Assembly: GCA_018815245.1 (NCBI GenBank)
Contig: JAHIXK010000008.1
Coordinates: 233,955 to 297,954 of the forward strand
Direction of reading: 5' to 3'
DNA length: 64,000 nucleotides
Origin: Gammaproteobacteria bacterium
GTDB lineage: Bacteria > Pseudomonadota > Gammaproteobacteria > Burkholderiales > Burkholderiaceae_B
Part shown: piece by piece, positions 29,630 through 39,709 of the stretch
Layout of the letters: each line of letters opens with the position of its first letter
Numbering within the stretch: position 1 is the first letter of the stretch
Notes under the pieces: generated by a model
What the model was told of the DNA's origin: nothing
Database searches by the model: none
What the model saw: only the letters and a program-made list of their open reading frames with translations
Made by a program: the position numbers and the translations under genes

Positions 29630-30706
29630 GTGGAATTCGACCTCATCTCGCGCTACTTCAAAGAACCTTTCGCTGACCTGGTTCAGTCCAGGGGCGAATC
29701 GGTTCTGGCCGGTATCGGGGACGATTGCGCTGCTTTAAAGCCAGCCTTGAACCACACGCTTTACATTTCTACCGACACCTTGGTTGAAGGGGTACATTTT
29801 TTCAGCGACGATTCCGCGCACGGGGTGGGCTGGAAATCACTGGCCTGCAACCTGTCTGACCTTGCCGCCTGCGGTGCCACACCGCTCGGTTTTACCTTGA
29901 ACCTTAGCCTGCCCTCGGTAGACGAGAATTGGTTGTCTGGTTTTTCTGGGGGCCTGCTTGATCTGGCTGCGCAGGAAAACTGCCCCTTGGTGGGCGGCGA
30001 CACCACATCGGCGGGAAGCAACACGGCCAAAACCATTTCCATCACCGTATTCGGCCAGGCCCCGGCCGGCCACAATGGTTTTCATCGTGCCCATGCCTTG
30101 GCAGGTGACGAGGTGTGGGTCAGTGGTACCCCCGGTTTGGCACGTCTTGGTTTGTTGCTGCAATACCAGCGCGTGGGGCAATTGGCGGCGTGTTGCAAGC
30201 AATCTGAATTGATGCGGGTTGAGCAATTGCTGGCCGCATTGCCTGATCACTTGAAACAGCCCGCATTGAATGCTTTGCAACAACCTGTCACAAGAATCCG
30301 CCTGGGGCAACAACTGCATGGTTTGGCCAATGCCTGTGTGGATTTGTCAGACGGGCTGGGTGGCGACATTGGCCACATTGCCAATTCCAGTGGTTTGATG
30401 GCGAATTTGTCAGTGCTGGAAATTCAGGCCATGTGGCTCGAATACTGGCCAGAACTGGCACGCAGCCCTGACGCATTGGAATTGCTCGGCACGCTGGTTT
30501 CAACCACATTGCAAGGTGGGGATGATTTCGAGTTGTGCTGGGTAGCCAAACCTGCCCATCACAATGCAATACAATCCATAGAGCCACGGCCGCGCCGCAT
30601 TGGCACCCTGCAACAAGGTAAGGGGGTGTGGTTGGCGCGTGAAAAGGCCGGGCCCGAACGTTGGCTTGAACAATCCTACAACCACTTTGCAGAACCCAGG
30701 CCTTGA
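29630..30706 (+). CDS. thiL: Thiamine-monophosphate kinase
   Basis: ThiL phosphorylates thiamine monophosphate to the active diphosphate. The 358-aa PurM-like protein begins with a GTG (29630, behind AGGGGC), has the metal site GIGDDCAAL near residue 30, STDTLVEGVHF, NLSDLAACGATP and VDLSDGLGGDIGHI. Its stop overlaps the TTG proposed as the pgpA start. Confidence 0.94.
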   Translation: MEFDLISRYFKEPFADLVQSRGESVLAGIGDDCAALKPALNHTLYISTDTLVEGVHFFSDDSAHGVGWKSLACNLSDLAACGATPLGFTLNLSLPSVDENWLSGFSGGLLDLAAQENCPLVGGDTTSAGSNTAKTISITVFGQAPAGHNGFHRAHALAGDEVWVSGTPGLARLGLLLQYQRVGQLAACCKQSELMRVEQLLAALPDHLKQPALNALQQPVTRIRLGQQLHGLANACVDLSDGLGGDIGHIANSSGLMANLSVLEIQAMWLEYWPELARSPDALELLGTLVSTTLQGGDDFELCWVAKPAHHNAIQSIEPRPRRIGTLQQGKGVWLAREKAGPERWLEQSYNHFAEPRP

Positions 30707-31209
30707 ATTTACTCTCGCAACAGCGCCCAAACTGGCGTTTTATGCTGGCCCACCCGGCGCACCTGCTAGCATTGGGCTTTGGCAGTGGCTTGGCTTGGGT
30801 ACTTCCCGGTACATTTGGCACCTTGATGGGCTGGCTGCTGTACCTTTGGATCGACCCGTATTTGTCTGGGAATCAGTGGCTATGGCTTATTCTGGTAGCG
30901 TTTGTTGTGGGTTCCTGGTGCTGCCAGGTCACAGGAAAAGCCTTGGGCGTGATTGACCATGGCGGTATAGTCTGGGATGAAATTGTTGCAATCTGGCTGG
31001 TGTTGTTCATCGCATCAAACCACTTTTCAAGCCCGGTGGCGCAACTGGCCTGCGTGGTGGTATTCCGGTTTTTTGACATGGTGAAGCCGCCCCCCATACG
31101 ATGGTTTGATCGTCACTGGAAAAATGGTTTTGGCGTGATGTTCGACGACATTGTTGCTGCCCTGATTACATTGCTGGCCTTGGCCATTTACATTCATTTT
31201 GTTCACTGA
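30703..31209 (+). CDS. pgpA: Phosphatidylglycerophosphatase A
   Basis: PgpA dephosphorylates phosphatidylglycerophosphate to phosphatidylglycerol. The 168-aa membrane protein has the HPAHLLALGFGSGLAWVLPGTFG N-terminal segment in two parts, the acidic VWDEIVAIW motif and FRFFDMVKPPPI, with four hydrophobic helices. The longest frame starts at a TTG at 30703 overlapping the thiL stop; an ATG at 30742 is an alternative that would remove 13 residues. Coupling to thiL favours the TTG. Confidence 0.92.
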   Translation: MNLLSQQRPNWRFMLAHPAHLLALGFGSGLAWVLPGTFGTLMGWLLYLWIDPYLSGNQWLWLILVAFVVGSWCCQVTGKALGVIDHGGIVWDEIVAIWLVLFIASNHFSSPVAQLACVVVFRFFDMVKPPPIRWFDRHWKNGFGVMFDDIVAALITLLALAIYIHFVH

Positions 31210-31229
31210 TTCAACGGGGACACAACACC

Positions 31230-31727
31230 TTGAGCAATCCCGACCACGCCTTGCTGTTACAAATAGCTGACCTGTTCAATGGATCGGGCGCCAAGCTCGG
31301 TGTTGTTGAATCGTGCACCGGCGGAGGGCTGGGTTCAGCACTGACCAGCATCGCGGGTTCCAGCGACTGGTTCGAAGGCGGGCTGATTACCTACTCGAAC
31401 CGGGTCAAAATGAAATCAGTGTATGTGCGGGAATCCACGCTGGAACAATTTGGTGCTGTCAGCGAAGAATGTGTCAAGGAAATGGCCAACGGCGGCATGA
31501 TCGCGTTGGGAGTGGATTGCTGCCTGTCGATTTCCGGCATTGCTGGCCCGGGCGGTGGTTCTGCAGACAAGCCTGTGGGTACTGTCTGGCTGGGTTTGGC
31601 GGTGCGCCACAAATCCATCGAGGCATTTCATCATGTTTTTGAAGGTGATCGGGACGCGGTGCGCAATCAGGCGGTACAAGCCGGGTTAGCCATACTGTCC
31701 AAAGTATCACTCAAAAAGGCTGTATAG
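31230..31727 (+). CDS. pncC: Nicotinamide-nucleotide amidohydrolase (CinA C-terminal type)
   Basis: PncC deamidates NMN to nicotinate mononucleotide in pyridine-nucleotide recycling. The 165-aa stand-alone CinA domain has VVESCTGGGLGSALT, EGGLITYSNRVK and ISGIAGPGGGS. The start is a TTG at 31230 with GGGGAC about 9 nt upstream. Its last codons overlap the LexA box of recA, so the recA promoter lies partly inside this gene. Confidence 0.92.
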   Translation: MSNPDHALLLQIADLFNGSGAKLGVVESCTGGGLGSALTSIAGSSDWFEGGLITYSNRVKMKSVYVRESTLEQFGAVSEECVKEMANGGMIALGVDCCLSISGIAGPGGGSADKPVGTVWLGLAVRHKSIEAFHHVFEGDRDAVRNQAVQAGLAILSKVSLKKAV

Positions 31728-31735
31728 ATTTACAG
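31720..31735 (+). promoter_or_regulatory. LexA (SOS) operator upstream of recA
   Basis: CTGTATAGATTTACAG fits the CTGT-N8-ACAG LexA box used in gamma- and betaproteobacteria. It lies 57 bp before the recA start and covers the pncC stop codon. A TTTACA inside the box (31729-31734) and TAATTC at 31750-31755 are possible promoter hexamers, though their 15-bp spacing is short. Confidence 0.85.
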
Positions 31736-31791
31736 TAAAAACTGTGCAATAATTCACAAATCGAAACTCAATTCAGTTGAAGGTACAGACC

Positions 31792-32871
31792 ATGGAAGAT
31801 CTAAGAACAAAGAACCAGTCCTCGGAAAAAGTCAAAGCACTGGCCGCTGCGCTAAGCCAAATTGAAAAGCAGTTTGGCAAGGGCAGCATTATGCGCTTTG
31901 GCGAAAACGAGGTAATCGACGACATCCAGTCGGTATCCACGGGTTCTTTGGGTCTTGACATCGCTTTGGGTATTGGTGGTTTGCCACGCGGTCGTGTGGT
32001 CGAAATTTATGGTCCGGAATCATCCGGCAAAACAACCTTAACCTTGCAAGTGATCGCCGAAATGCAGAAGTTGGGCGGCACCTGCGCGTTTATTGACGCG
32101 GAACATGCCCTTGATGTGCAATACGCAGCAAAACTGGGCGTTAACTTGCCTGATTTGCTGATCTCCCAGCCAGACACGGGTGAGCAGGCACTGGAAATTG
32201 TGGATGCATTGGTGCGCTCCGGTTCTGTTGATCTGGTCATCATTGACTCTGTGGCCGCACTTACGCCCAAAGCGGAAATTGAAGGCGACATGGGCGATTC
32301 CCTGCCTGGTCTTCAAGCCCGTTTGATGAGCCAGGCCCTTCGCAAATTGACGGCCAACATCAAACGCACCAACTGCCTGGTTATTTTCATTAACCAGATC
32401 CGCATGAAAATTGGTGTCATGTTTGGCAGCCCTGAGACCACTACAGGTGGCAACGCCTTGAAGTTTTATGCCTCTGTGCGTCTTGATATTCGTCGCATTG
32501 GTGCCATCAAGAAAGGCGACGAGGTAATCGGAAGTGAAACCCGTGTGAAAGTGGTGAAAAACAAGGTAAGCCCACCTTTCAAACAAGCTGAGTTCGACAT
32601 TCTTTATGGCCAGGGCACTTCGCGCGAAGGCGAGGTGGTTGATCTGGGTGTGTTGCATGGTTTTGTCGACAAATCAGGTGCCTGGTATTCCTACAATGGC
32701 GAGAAAATCGGCCAAGGCAAAGACAATGCCCGCGATTTCCTCAAAGCCAACCCTGTGCTTTCCGCCGAAATCGAGAACAAGGTTCGCGAGAAACTGGGTG
32801 TGCGTTTGTTGGAAGAAGCAGCCAAAGCGCCGGTTTCAAAGAAGAAGAATGAAACCGAAGACGCCGAGTAA
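31792..32871 (+). CDS. recA: Recombinase RecA
   Basis: RecA forms filaments on single-stranded DNA, drives strand exchange and triggers LexA self-cleavage. The 359-aa protein has Walker A GPESSGKT at residues 74-81, the FIDAEHALD segment, DLL loop [12 protein letters not shown], and [20 protein letters not shown]. The frame opens at a TTG at 31777, but the ATG at 31792 gives [13 protein letters not shown], a normal N-terminus. A LexA box lies upstream, and recX overlaps the 3' end by 23 bp. Confidence 0.98.
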   Translation: MEDLRTKNQSSEKVKALAAALSQIEKQFGKGSIMRFGENEVIDDIQSVSTGSLGLDIALGIGGLPRGRVVEIYGPESSGKTTLTLQVIAEMQKLGGTCAFIDAEHALDVQYAAKLGVNLPDLLISQPDTGEQALEIVDALVRSGSVDLVIIDSVAALTPKAEIEGDMGDSLPGLQARLMSQALRKLTANIKRTNCLVIFINQIRMKIGVMFGSPETTTGGNALKFYASVRLDIRRIGAIKKGDEVIGSETRVKVVKNKVSPPFKQAEFDILYGQGTSREGEVVDLGVLHGFVDKSGAWYSYNGEKIGQGKDNARDFLKANPVLSAEIENKVREKLGVRLLEEAAKAPVSKKKNETEDAE

Positions 32872-33409
32872 TACCCAAAGTGGTCATCCCGTGGGGTCCA
32901 AAAAACCCACGGTGTCGGCCAAATCCAAAGCCACTGCATTGTTGGCCAGGCGCGAGCACAGTCAAACCGAACTTCGAGCCAAGCTGTTACAGCGCGGCTA
33001 TGAAGTTGAAGAAGTTGAAGAAGCCGTGCAATGGGCTATCAGTCATCAATTTCAATCCGATGATCGGTTCAAGCTCAGCCTGTTTCGTCGCAGGGCCTCC
33101 ACCTTTGGAGACCGCGCCATTTCTGCCGAACTGGGTCAGCATGGCTTGGGTGACATCAAATCGATCGAGACAGAAGAGCAATCTGTCGATGCGCTTGTGT
33201 CTGAAGAAGACCGCGCTTATGACTGGATCATGCGCCGCAAGCTTTCTGATCTTTCGGCTGTTTTTGACGAAGATAGTGTGATTAACCAATCTCGGCTATT
33301 GACCCTGAAAGCCAAAGTTTTCAAGGGTTTGTCATCTCGCGGGTTTGACTTTGGCAACATTGATCGCGCCTGGCGGCGCATTATCGCAGAGTTCAAATCC
33401 AATGCGTGA
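32849..33409 (+). CDS. recX: Regulatory protein RecX
   Basis: RecX binds RecA filaments and limits recombinase activity. The 186-aa protein has three-helix repeats beginning [22 protein letters not shown], followed by a second repeat from residue ~75 ([26 protein letters not shown]), and a C-terminal one ending [10 protein letters not shown] used the ATG at 32849 inside the recA 3' end; the longer open frame starting at 32606 lies within recA. The first 25 residues are a low-complexity extension. Confidence 0.9.
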   Translation: MKPKTPSNTQSGHPVGSKKPTVSAKSKATALLARREHSQTELRAKLLQRGYEVEEVEEAVQWAISHQFQSDDRFKLSLFRRRASTFGDRAISAELGQHGLGDIKSIETEEQSVDALVSEEDRAYDWIMRRKLSDLSAVFDEDSVINQSRLLTLKAKVFKGLSSRGFDFGNIDRAWRRIIAEFKSNA

Positions 33410-33458
33410 TATTATCCCACTCGGCTTATGTGTTTCCATAGAAGTGATAGTCTAGTTA

Positions 33459-33475
33459 AATAACGAAGCGTTATT
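33459..33475 (+). other. Short hairpin in the recX-sucC gap
   Basis: AATAACG-AAG-CGTTATT forms a 7-bp stem with a 3-nt loop. No T run follows, so it is not a clear terminator. The rest of the 268-bp gap (33410-33677) holds the sucC leader and a weak 46-codon frame (33502-33642); I see no convincing promoter. Confidence 0.35.
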
Positions 33476-33677
33476 CGACGACACAAGAAGCAAAGAAAGA
33501 GATGAATAAAAACCTTCATAGCATGCTTGCCATGCCTCGTCCTTGCCTCGGCTTTACGTTCGAGAACTCGCTTGCGCTGTCACGCGAAAAAAACACTCTC
33601 CACTTTACAATGTTGTCAGTTCAGCCGCCTTGTTGCGTCTAGCCGATTTGCATTAACTTTCCCAGCAAGGAATTCAA

Positions 33678-34844
33678 ATGAAGATTCACGAGTATCAAGG
33701 CAAGGAAATTCTGAAGAAGTACGGTGTGGTTGTGCCAACTGGCTACCCCTGTTATTCGATCGACGAGGCCATGGCCGCCGCTGAAAAACTGGGCGGTCCG
33801 GTGTGGGTAGTGAAGGCGCAAATTCATGCGGGTGGTCGTGGCATGGGTGGCGGCGTGAAAGTGGCCAAAAGCCTGGCAGATGTAAAAACCTATGCAAGCC
33901 AAATTCTGGGCATGCAACTGATTACCCACCAAACCAGCCCCGAAGGCCAGAAAGTAAGCCGTTTGCTGGTGGAAGAGGGTGCAGACATTAAAAAGGAATA
34001 CTACGTTGGCATGGTGGTAGACCGTGTTACGCAACGTGTGTGCGTGATGGCATCCAGCGAAGGCGGCATGGAAATTGAAGAAGTTGCCGAACACACGCCT
34101 GATTTGATTCACAAAGTGTACGTTGATCCAGTGGCTGGCCTTAGCGACGCTGAAGCCGACGACCTGACCGCCAAAATCGGCATTCCCGCTGCATCGATCG
34201 CCAAAGCGCGTGTGGCGTTCCAAGGCTTGTACAAAGCCTTCTGGGAAACGGATGCCAGCCTGGCTGAAATCAACCCGCTCATTTTGACTGGTTCTGGCGA
34301 CATTATTGCTCTGGACGCCAAGTTGAACTTTGATTCCAACGCCTTGCACCGGCACCCTGAAATTGTTGCCCTGCGCGATTTGGCCGAAGAAGACCCAGCG
34401 GAAATTGAAGCCAGCAAGTTCGACCTAAGCTACATCAGCCTGGACGGCAACATTGGTTGTTTGGTCAACGGTGCAGGTTTGGCCATGGCCACCATGGACA
34501 CCATCAAACTGTTTGGTGGCGAGCCCGCCAACTTCCTCGACGTGGGCGGTGGTGCTACGACCGAGAAAGTGACCGAAGCTTTCAAGATCATGTTGAAAAA
34601 CCCCAACCTGAAGGCCATTCTGGTAAACATTTTTGGTGGCATCATGCGCTGCGACGTGATCGCGGATGGTGTGGTTGCGGCCTCGAAGGCCGTTGGTTTG
34701 TCAGTGCCGCTGGTTGTTCGCATGAAAGGCACCAACGAAGACCTCGGCAAGAAAATTCTGGCTGAATCCGGTTTGCCAATCATTGCCGCCAACACCATGG
34801 GCGAAGCCGCACAAAAAGTGGTGGCTGCGACCAAGGGCGCGTAA
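33678..34844 (+). CDS. sucC: Succinate-CoA ligase beta subunit
   Basis: SucC is the ATP-grasp subunit of the TCA-cycle enzyme that converts succinyl-CoA to succinate with nucleotide triphosphate formation. The 388-aa protein starts [17 protein letters not shown], has [12 protein letters not shown] near residue 45, AEINPLIL near 200, and the C-terminal [15 protein letters not shown] and [11 protein letters not shown] segments. sucD follows after 89 bp that include a stable hairpin. Confidence 0.97.
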   Translation: MKIHEYQGKEILKKYGVVVPTGYPCYSIDEAMAAAEKLGGPVWVVKAQIHAGGRGMGGGVKVAKSLADVKTYASQILGMQLITHQTSPEGQKVSRLLVEEGADIKKEYYVGMVVDRVTQRVCVMASSEGGMEIEEVAEHTPDLIHKVYVDPVAGLSDAEADDLTAKIGIPAASIAKARVAFQGLYKAFWETDASLAEINPLILTGSGDIIALDAKLNFDSNALHRHPEIVALRDLAEEDPAEIEASKFDLSYISLDGNIGCLVNGAGLAMATMDTIKLFGGEPANFLDVGGGATTEKVTEAFKIMLKNPNLKAILVNIFGGIMRCDVIADGVVAASKAVGLSVPLVVRMKGTNEDLGKKILAESGLPIIAANTMGEAAQKVVAATKGA

Positions 34845-34888
34845 GCACTTGGTGCAGCGTATTTGACAGCCATCCAACACGATTGAAA

Positions 34889-34913
34889 GCTGCCCCATAT
34901 GAATTGGGGTAGC
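34889..34913 (+). other. Hairpin between sucC and sucD
   Basis: GCTGCCCCA (34889-34897) pairs with TGGGGTAGC (34905-34913), with one G-T pair and a 7-nt loop. There is no T run, and sucD must be expressed with sucC, so processing, mRNA stability or subunit ratio control are likelier than termination. The role is inference. Confidence 0.55.
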
Positions 34914-34933
34914 CACTACAAAGGATTTTGACA

Positions 34934-35821
34934 ATGTCTATTCTGATTAACAAAGACACCAAAGTAATTACCCAAGGTATTACCGGTAAAACTGGCCAGT
35001 TTCACACGCGTATGTGCCGTGAATATGCCAATGGCAAAAACTGTTTTGTTGCGGGTGTGAACCCCAAGAAAGCAGGCGAAGATTTTGAAGGTGTGCCCAT
35101 TTACGGCACCGTGGCGGATGCCAAAAAACAAACGGGTGCCAATGCATCTGTTATTTATGTACCACCTCCCTTTGCCGCGGCAGCCATTTGGGAAGCCGTA
35201 GAGGCAGACCTGGACCTGGTGATTTGTATTACTGAGGGCATTCCGGTTCGTGACATGATCGAAGTGCGTGATCGCATGCGCCGCGAAGGTCGCAAAACCA
35301 TCGTTGTGGGCCCCAATTGCCCGGGTGTAATTACACCCGATGAAATCAAGATTGGCATCATGCCTGGTCACATTCACAAGAAAGGCCGCATTGGTGTTGT
35401 GTCCCGTTCCGGTACACTGACCTACGAAGCGGTTGGTCAATTGACCGAACTTGGCCTTGGTCAGTCCACAGCGGTGGGCATCGGTGGCGACCCCGTGAAC
35501 GGTTTGAAGCACATTGATGTCATGCGCATGTTCAATGACGATCCCGACACCGATGCAGTGGTCATGATCGGCGAAATTGGAGGCAGCGACGAAGAAGAAG
35601 CCGCCTTGTGGGTCAAAGACAACATGAAGAAGCCAGTTGTCGGCTTTATCGCCGGTGTTACCGCACCTCCCGGCAAACGCATGGGCCATGCCGGTGCGAT
35701 TATTTCTGGTGGCAAGGGAACAGCCCAGGAAAAGTTGGCCATTATGGAAGAGTGCGGCATCACCGTGACCAAAGACCCCTCAGTCATGGGTCAATTGCTG
35801 AAAAAAGCAATCGGCGCATAA
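34934..35821 (+). CDS. sucD: Succinate-CoA ligase alpha subunit
   Basis: SucD carries the CoA-binding domain and the phosphorylated histidine. The 295-aa protein has [40 protein letters not shown], and the active-site histidine in [18 protein letters not shown] near residue 247. The ATG at 34934 has AAGGAT 7 nt upstream; the TTG at 34928 lies too close. A strong terminator follows. Confidence 0.97.
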   Translation: MSILINKDTKVITQGITGKTGQFHTRMCREYANGKNCFVAGVNPKKAGEDFEGVPIYGTVADAKKQTGANASVIYVPPPFAAAAIWEAVEADLDLVICITEGIPVRDMIEVRDRMRREGRKTIVVGPNCPGVITPDEIKIGIMPGHIHKKGRIGVVSRSGTLTYEAVGQLTELGLGQSTAVGIGGDPVNGLKHIDVMRMFNDDPDTDAVVMIGEIGGSDEEEAALWVKDNMKKPVVGFIAGVTAPPGKRMGHAGAIISGGKGTAQEKLAIMEECGITVTKDPSVMGQLLKKAIGA

Positions 35822-35859
35822 GGTGTTTTGGGGCGATGCCCCAGCTCTTTAAAACCCGG

Positions 35860-35900
35860 AAACCCCACCATTCACTCTGAATGGTGGGGTTTTTGTTTTT
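35860..35900 (+). terminator. Rho-independent terminator after sucD
   Basis: The 13-bp stem AACCCCACCATTC / GAATGGTGGGGTT (35861-35873 and 35879-35891) has a 5-nt loop and is followed by TTTG then TTTTT. It closes the sucCD unit and isolates the pilin gene. Confidence 0.9.
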
Positions 35901-35910
35901 AACTCAAGTG

Positions 35911-35924
35911 GGGGTATTTCATGC
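35911..35924 (+). promoter_or_regulatory. Weak sigma-54-like site upstream of the pilin gene
   Basis: GG (35911-35912) and GC (35923-35924) have the 10-bp spacing of the -24/-12 elements, and pilin genes are often RpoN-dependent. The flanking bases match consensus poorly (CATGC in place of TTGC), so this is only a suggestion. Confidence 0.25.
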
Positions 35925-35983
35925 GGACTGAACACAGAAGAATGAAGCCTTAACACCATTCTTTATGTGAGAGGAACCCTGAA

Positions 35984-36490
35984 ATGAATACTGAAAAAAC
36001 TTTGAGCCGGACGACGATGTCGAAAGGTTTTACCCTGATTGAACTGATGATCGGTATTGCAATTATCGGCGTGCTGTCAGCGATTGCCATCCCGGCGTTT
36101 CAAGATTACCTGAATCGTTCTAAAGTTGTAGAGCTGGTTAATTTGGCGCAAGCTTGTAAAACTGGTGTCGTAGAGTACTCTGCAACTAGTAATGTATGGC
36201 CAGCAAGCGCTGGCGATGCAGGTTGTCAGGCAGGTGTAGCTACCAACAGCAAATATTCTGAGACTTTGTCTGTACTTCCTAACGGTCGAATCCAGGTCAC
36301 CTTCAAGAGTAATGCCGTTGCCCAAGGCTTGACCAACGCCAACTTTATCGCCTTGGTGCCATGGACTGGCGCTAACACTCGCCACACTTCTCCAACTACT
36401 CCAATTGGCCAATGGCGTTGTGTAACAAACGTGACCGGCGATTTCCTACGTTACATTCCAGCTGCTTGCCGTAATGTAAATGTACCTTAA
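35984..36490 (+). CDS. Type IV pilin / prepilin
   Basis: The 168-aa protein has a class III signal: [20 protein letters not shown] in which the prepilin peptidase cuts between Gly15 and Phe16, with Glu at +5. A C-terminal cysteine pair (WRCVTN and PAACRN) would form the D-region disulfide of PilA/PilE-type major pilins. The 15-residue leader is longer than the usual 5-7; a second ATG at 36017 would give a 4-residue leader but lacks an SD, while AGGA precedes the first ATG. No other pil genes are nearby. Codon choice looks more AT-rich than in its neighbours. Confidence 0.88.
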   Translation: MNTEKTLSRTTMSKGFTLIELMIGIAIIGVLSAIAIPAFQDYLNRSKVVELVNLAQACKTGVVEYSATSNVWPASAGDAGCQAGVATNSKYSETLSVLPNGRIQVTFKSNAVAQGLTNANFIALVPWTGANTRHTSPTTPIGQWRCVTNVTGDFLRYIPAACRNVNVP

Positions 36491-36966
36491 TTCAACTTTG
36501 AATCGAAATCACTCTTGCCGCCGCGCTTCTCAAGCAGTTTGATTTCAGTCATCACCATGCCCTTGTCAATCGCTTTCAGCATGTCGTAAATGGTGAGAAG
36601 CCCTACCTGAACACCGGTCAGGGCTTCCATCTCCACCCCGGTTTTTCCCACGGTTTGGGCAGTGCAAGTGCAGTTGACTTCACACCGCTCATCCACCAGC
36701 TCGAATTCCACCGCCAAACGTGTCAACGGCAGCGGGTGACACAAGGGAATCAGGTCGGCTGTTCGTTTGGCCCCTTGAATGGCCGCAATGCGCGCCACGC
36801 CCAGCACATCGCCTTTCTTGGCGGTTCCAGCTTTTAGCACGGCATAGGCCTGGGCCCCCAACTGAATGGTGCCAATGGCCACGGCTTTGCGCTCTGTTTC
36901 GCTTTTGCCGCCCACATCGACCATGTGTGCATTGCCTTCCTGGTCAAAATGCGTCAATCCGTTCAT
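36487..36966 (-). CDS. moaC: Cyclic pyranopterin monophosphate synthase
   Basis: MoaC converts the MoaA product to cyclic pyranopterin monophosphate in molybdenum-cofactor synthesis. The 159-aa protein has [33 protein letters not shown] with the active-site histidine, and [24 protein letters not shown]. It converges on the pilin gene with overlapping stop codons. Other moa genes are not in this window. Confidence 0.96.
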   Translation of the reverse strand: MNGLTHFDQEGNAHMVDVGGKSETERKAVAIGTIQLGAQAYAVLKAGTAKKGDVLGVARIAAIQGAKRTADLIPLCHPLPLTRLAVEFELVDERCEVNCTCTAQTVGKTGVEMEALTGVQVGLLTIYDMLKAIDKGMVMTEIKLLEKRGGKSDFDSKLN

Positions 36967-37098
36967 ATTGTAATCCCCTGCTTTTCCTTGATTGGTTCAA
37001 GCTTATTTGCGCAAGAAACACGGCGCTGAACTTGAAGTTGATTGAACTTGTTTTACACCGCGCTATCATACCCAGACTATCACTGTAAAAAGCCCAAG

Positions 37099-38691
37099 AT
37101 GCGTTTTGACTTTCGTAAAAGTGTTGCGAGTGTGTTGTGCAGTACCTTGATGCTGTCGTCCACGCTGTCGCCTGCGGTATACGCCGATGGGTTGAACAAT
37201 CTGCCAAGCTTGGGTGATGCGGGTGACGCGGAGTTGTCTGTTCAGGACGAACGCCGTTTGGGTGCGTTGATCATGAAAGATTATCGCGCATTTGGGGCGG
37301 TGAATACCGACCCTGAAATTACTGCCTATATCAGCCGGTTGGGCAACAAAATTGTTCAGGCAGCTTCGGAATCACCTTCCAGTTTTGAGTTTTTTCTCGT
37401 GACCGACAAGTCGGTGAATGCATTTGCCATGCCCGGTGGTTATATCGGTGTGCACACCGGGTTAATTGCAGCAGCTCAAACCGAGTCTGAATTGGCCTCC
37501 GTGTTGGCGCACGAGGTGGGGCACGTTACCCAACGCCACATTGCCCGTCGATTTGGGCAGCAAAAGCAAACCAGTTTGGTTGCCACTGCGGCCATGATCG
37601 CTGCCTTGCTGGTGGCGGGGTCCAACCCGCAGGCTGCTTCGGGGTTGATGGCTGCTGGCGCGGGATATTCGATTGACCAGCAACTGGCATTTTCCCGTGA
37701 TGCGGAACGCGAGGCCGATCGGGTGGGTTTCCTGACCCTTCGGCAAGCTGGATTTGACACACAGGGCATGGTGGATTTTTTTGGGCGTTTGCAAACGGCC
37801 TCGCGCCTGTACGAAAACAATGCACCTTCATATTTGCGCACCCACCCTTTGACCACAGAACGAATTGCTGACATTCGGAATAGGGCTGGTCTTGAGGGGC
37901 GTTCTGGCCAAAACCGTCAACAAGCGGACCTTGAGTTCGAGTTAATCAGGGTGAAATCCATTGTGTTTGCCGAACGCAGCAATCAGCAATTGGCCGATCG
38001 CCTGCGCACCTTTGAGTCACCGAATGAGCAAGAGGGCATTAAAGACCCAGTGGCGCGTGAATATGGCCGTTCGCTGGTGTTGTCTGCGATGGGCAAGAAA
38101 AAGGAAGCACTTGTTGCCAGCAACAGGTCGATTGAGCGCTTCAAATCGACACAGTCTGTTGTGAAGAAAACAACCGTGCCACTGTTTTTGCAAAGCCAGC
38201 AAATGCGCATGTCTATGGATGTCAGCCTGCCTTTGGCTTCAGCCCCAGTAGGGGAGCGCCCAATTCGGGAACGCGCAGCCCTTGATGCGAAGGAAATGGC
38301 TTTGCTCGATCAACTTGTCGAGTTGCGCACCGAGTTTAGAAGCGATATGTCTGTGCGTTTGTTGTATGCCGAAGGTTTGCAGCGCTTGGGCTTGTTTGCT
38401 GAATCAGATGCCTACCTGAAAGAACTTTCCCAAGCATATCGTTCTGTGCCCGAGGTGTTTGACCTGTTGGCACAAAGTGCGCTGGCTTTGCGAAAACCCG
38501 CCGAACACCACATGGCTTTGGCTCAGTCGTATAACGCACGCCAGGCGTATTTGCCTGCCATTGAGCAGGCTGAAATTGCCAAGCGGTATGCCAAAGACAA
38601 TTATTACCTGCTTGCGGAAATTGATGCCAAACAACGCGAGTACAAACGCAAGGCGGATGCAGAACGTGAATTCGCGAAGTTTGGCAACTAA
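37099..38691 (+). CDS. bepA: BepA-like periplasmic M48 metalloprotease with TPR tail
   Basis: BepA homologues assist LptD/BAM assembly in the outer membrane and degrade misassembled proteins. The ATG at 37099 gives a clear signal peptide ending near SPAVYA-DG. The zinc motif HEVGH is near residues 138-142 (LAHEVGHVTQRH), with the third ligand in SRDAEREADRVG. The C-terminal 200 residues are helical and TPR-like. The 530-aa length is close to BepA (487 aa). The symbol rests on overall architecture; other M48-TPR proteins such as LoiP-like ones are less similar. Confidence 0.8.
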   Translation: MRFDFRKSVASVLCSTLMLSSTLSPAVYADGLNNLPSLGDAGDAELSVQDERRLGALIMKDYRAFGAVNTDPEITAYISRLGNKIVQAASESPSSFEFFLVTDKSVNAFAMPGGYIGVHTGLIAAAQTESELASVLAHEVGHVTQRHIARRFGQQKQTSLVATAAMIAALLVAGSNPQAASGLMAAGAGYSIDQQLAFSRDAEREADRVGFLTLRQAGFDTQGMVDFFGRLQTASRLYENNAPSYLRTHPLTTERIADIRNRAGLEGRSGQNRQQADLEFELIRVKSIVFAERSNQQLADRLRTFESPNEQEGIKDPVAREYGRSLVLSAMGKKKEALVASNRSIERFKSTQSVVKKTTVPLFLQSQQMRMSMDVSLPLASAPVGERPIRERAALDAKEMALLDQLVELRTEFRSDMSVRLLYAEGLQRLGLFAESDAYLKELSQAYRSVPEVFDLLAQSALALRKPAEHHMALAQSYNARQAYLPAIEQAEIAKRYAKDNYYLLAEIDAKQREYKRKADAEREFAKFGN

Positions 38692-38709
38692 GCGCTGAGT
38701 TCGACCGAA

Positions 38710-39684
38710 TCAGTCTTTGTGATAATCACTGACCCGTTGCACTTCATTCGCTGAACCTAGCATCACCGCGCAGCGCTGGTGTAAATCAGTGGGCTGAATG
38801 TCCAGAATGCGGTGGGTGGCATCAAAGCTTTTTCCGCCCGCTTGTTCTACAAGTAGGCTCATCGGATTGGCCTCGTACATCAAACGCAGTTTGCCCGGCT
38901 TGTTGGGGTCGCGCAGGTCTTTGGGGTACATGAAAATGCCGCCCCGGGTTAACACACGGTGCACATCGGCCACCATCGATGCAATCCAGCGCATGTTGAA
39001 ATCCTTGCCCCGCCCGCCGATTTTCCCTTCCAGCAATTCCGCGATGTAACGTTGCACCGGTGCATGCCAATGGCGCTGGTTTGACATATTGATGGCGAAT
39101 TCCTTGGTGTCCTCAGGAATGTCCATGCTCTCGCTGGTTTGAATGTACTCGCCAGCTTCACGATCGAGGGTAAACGCCACCACACCTTTACCAAATGTCA
39201 GCACCAGCGATGTTTGCGGACCGTACACCACATAACCCGCAGCCAGTTGTTCGGTGCCGGGCTGAAGGAAGCTTTCGTTGGTGATTTCACCGACATCCGG
39301 GTTGGGCAGCACCGAGAAAATGGTGCCAATCGACACGTTCACATCAATGTTGCTTGAACCATCCAGCGGGTCAAACAGCACAAGGAATGGACGATCAGAA
39401 TGACCAGGCACTGGGGAACAATCATCCAGTTCCTCGGAAGCCATGCCTGCAACCACGCCTGTTGTGGCGAGCGCGTCCAGAATCATGTCGTTGGCAATAA
39501 TGTCGAGTTTTTTCTGCGTTTCGCCCTGCACGTTTTCTGAACCGGCGCTGCCCAACACACCACCCAATGCACCTTTGTGCACGGCCGCGGAAATGGACTG
39601 CGACACCTCGGCAATTGCCAAAATCAACACACCCATGTGCGCATCTGTATTGTGTTCAAGGTACTGCGCCAAATTCATGCTCAT
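38710..39684 (-). CDS. fbp: Fructose-1,6-bisphosphatase class I
   Basis: FBPase removes the C1 phosphate of fructose-1,6-bisphosphate in gluconeogenesis. The 324-aa protein has the metal-binding [23 protein letters not shown] in two overlapping parts, ASEELDD, and [21 protein letters not shown] at the end, which define class I. Two ATGs at 39684 and 39678 are possible starts. It ends 18 bp from the bepA-like stop. Confidence 0.96.
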   Translation of the reverse strand: MSMNLAQYLEHNTDAHMGVLILAIAEVSQSISAAVHKGALGGVLGSAGSENVQGETQKKLDIIANDMILDALATTGVVAGMASEELDDCSPVPGHSDRPFLVLFDPLDGSSNIDVNVSIGTIFSVLPNPDVGEITNESFLQPGTEQLAAGYVVYGPQTSLVLTFGKGVVAFTLDREAGEYIQTSESMDIPEDTKEFAINMSNQRHWHAPVQRYIAELLEGKIGGRGKDFNMRWIASMVADVHRVLTRGGIFMYPKDLRDPNKPGKLRLMYEANPMSLLVEQAGGKSFDATHRILDIQPTDLHQRCAVMLGSANEVQRVSDYHKD

Positions 39685-39709
39685 TTACGTGTCCTCTGTT
39701 CAATTCAAG

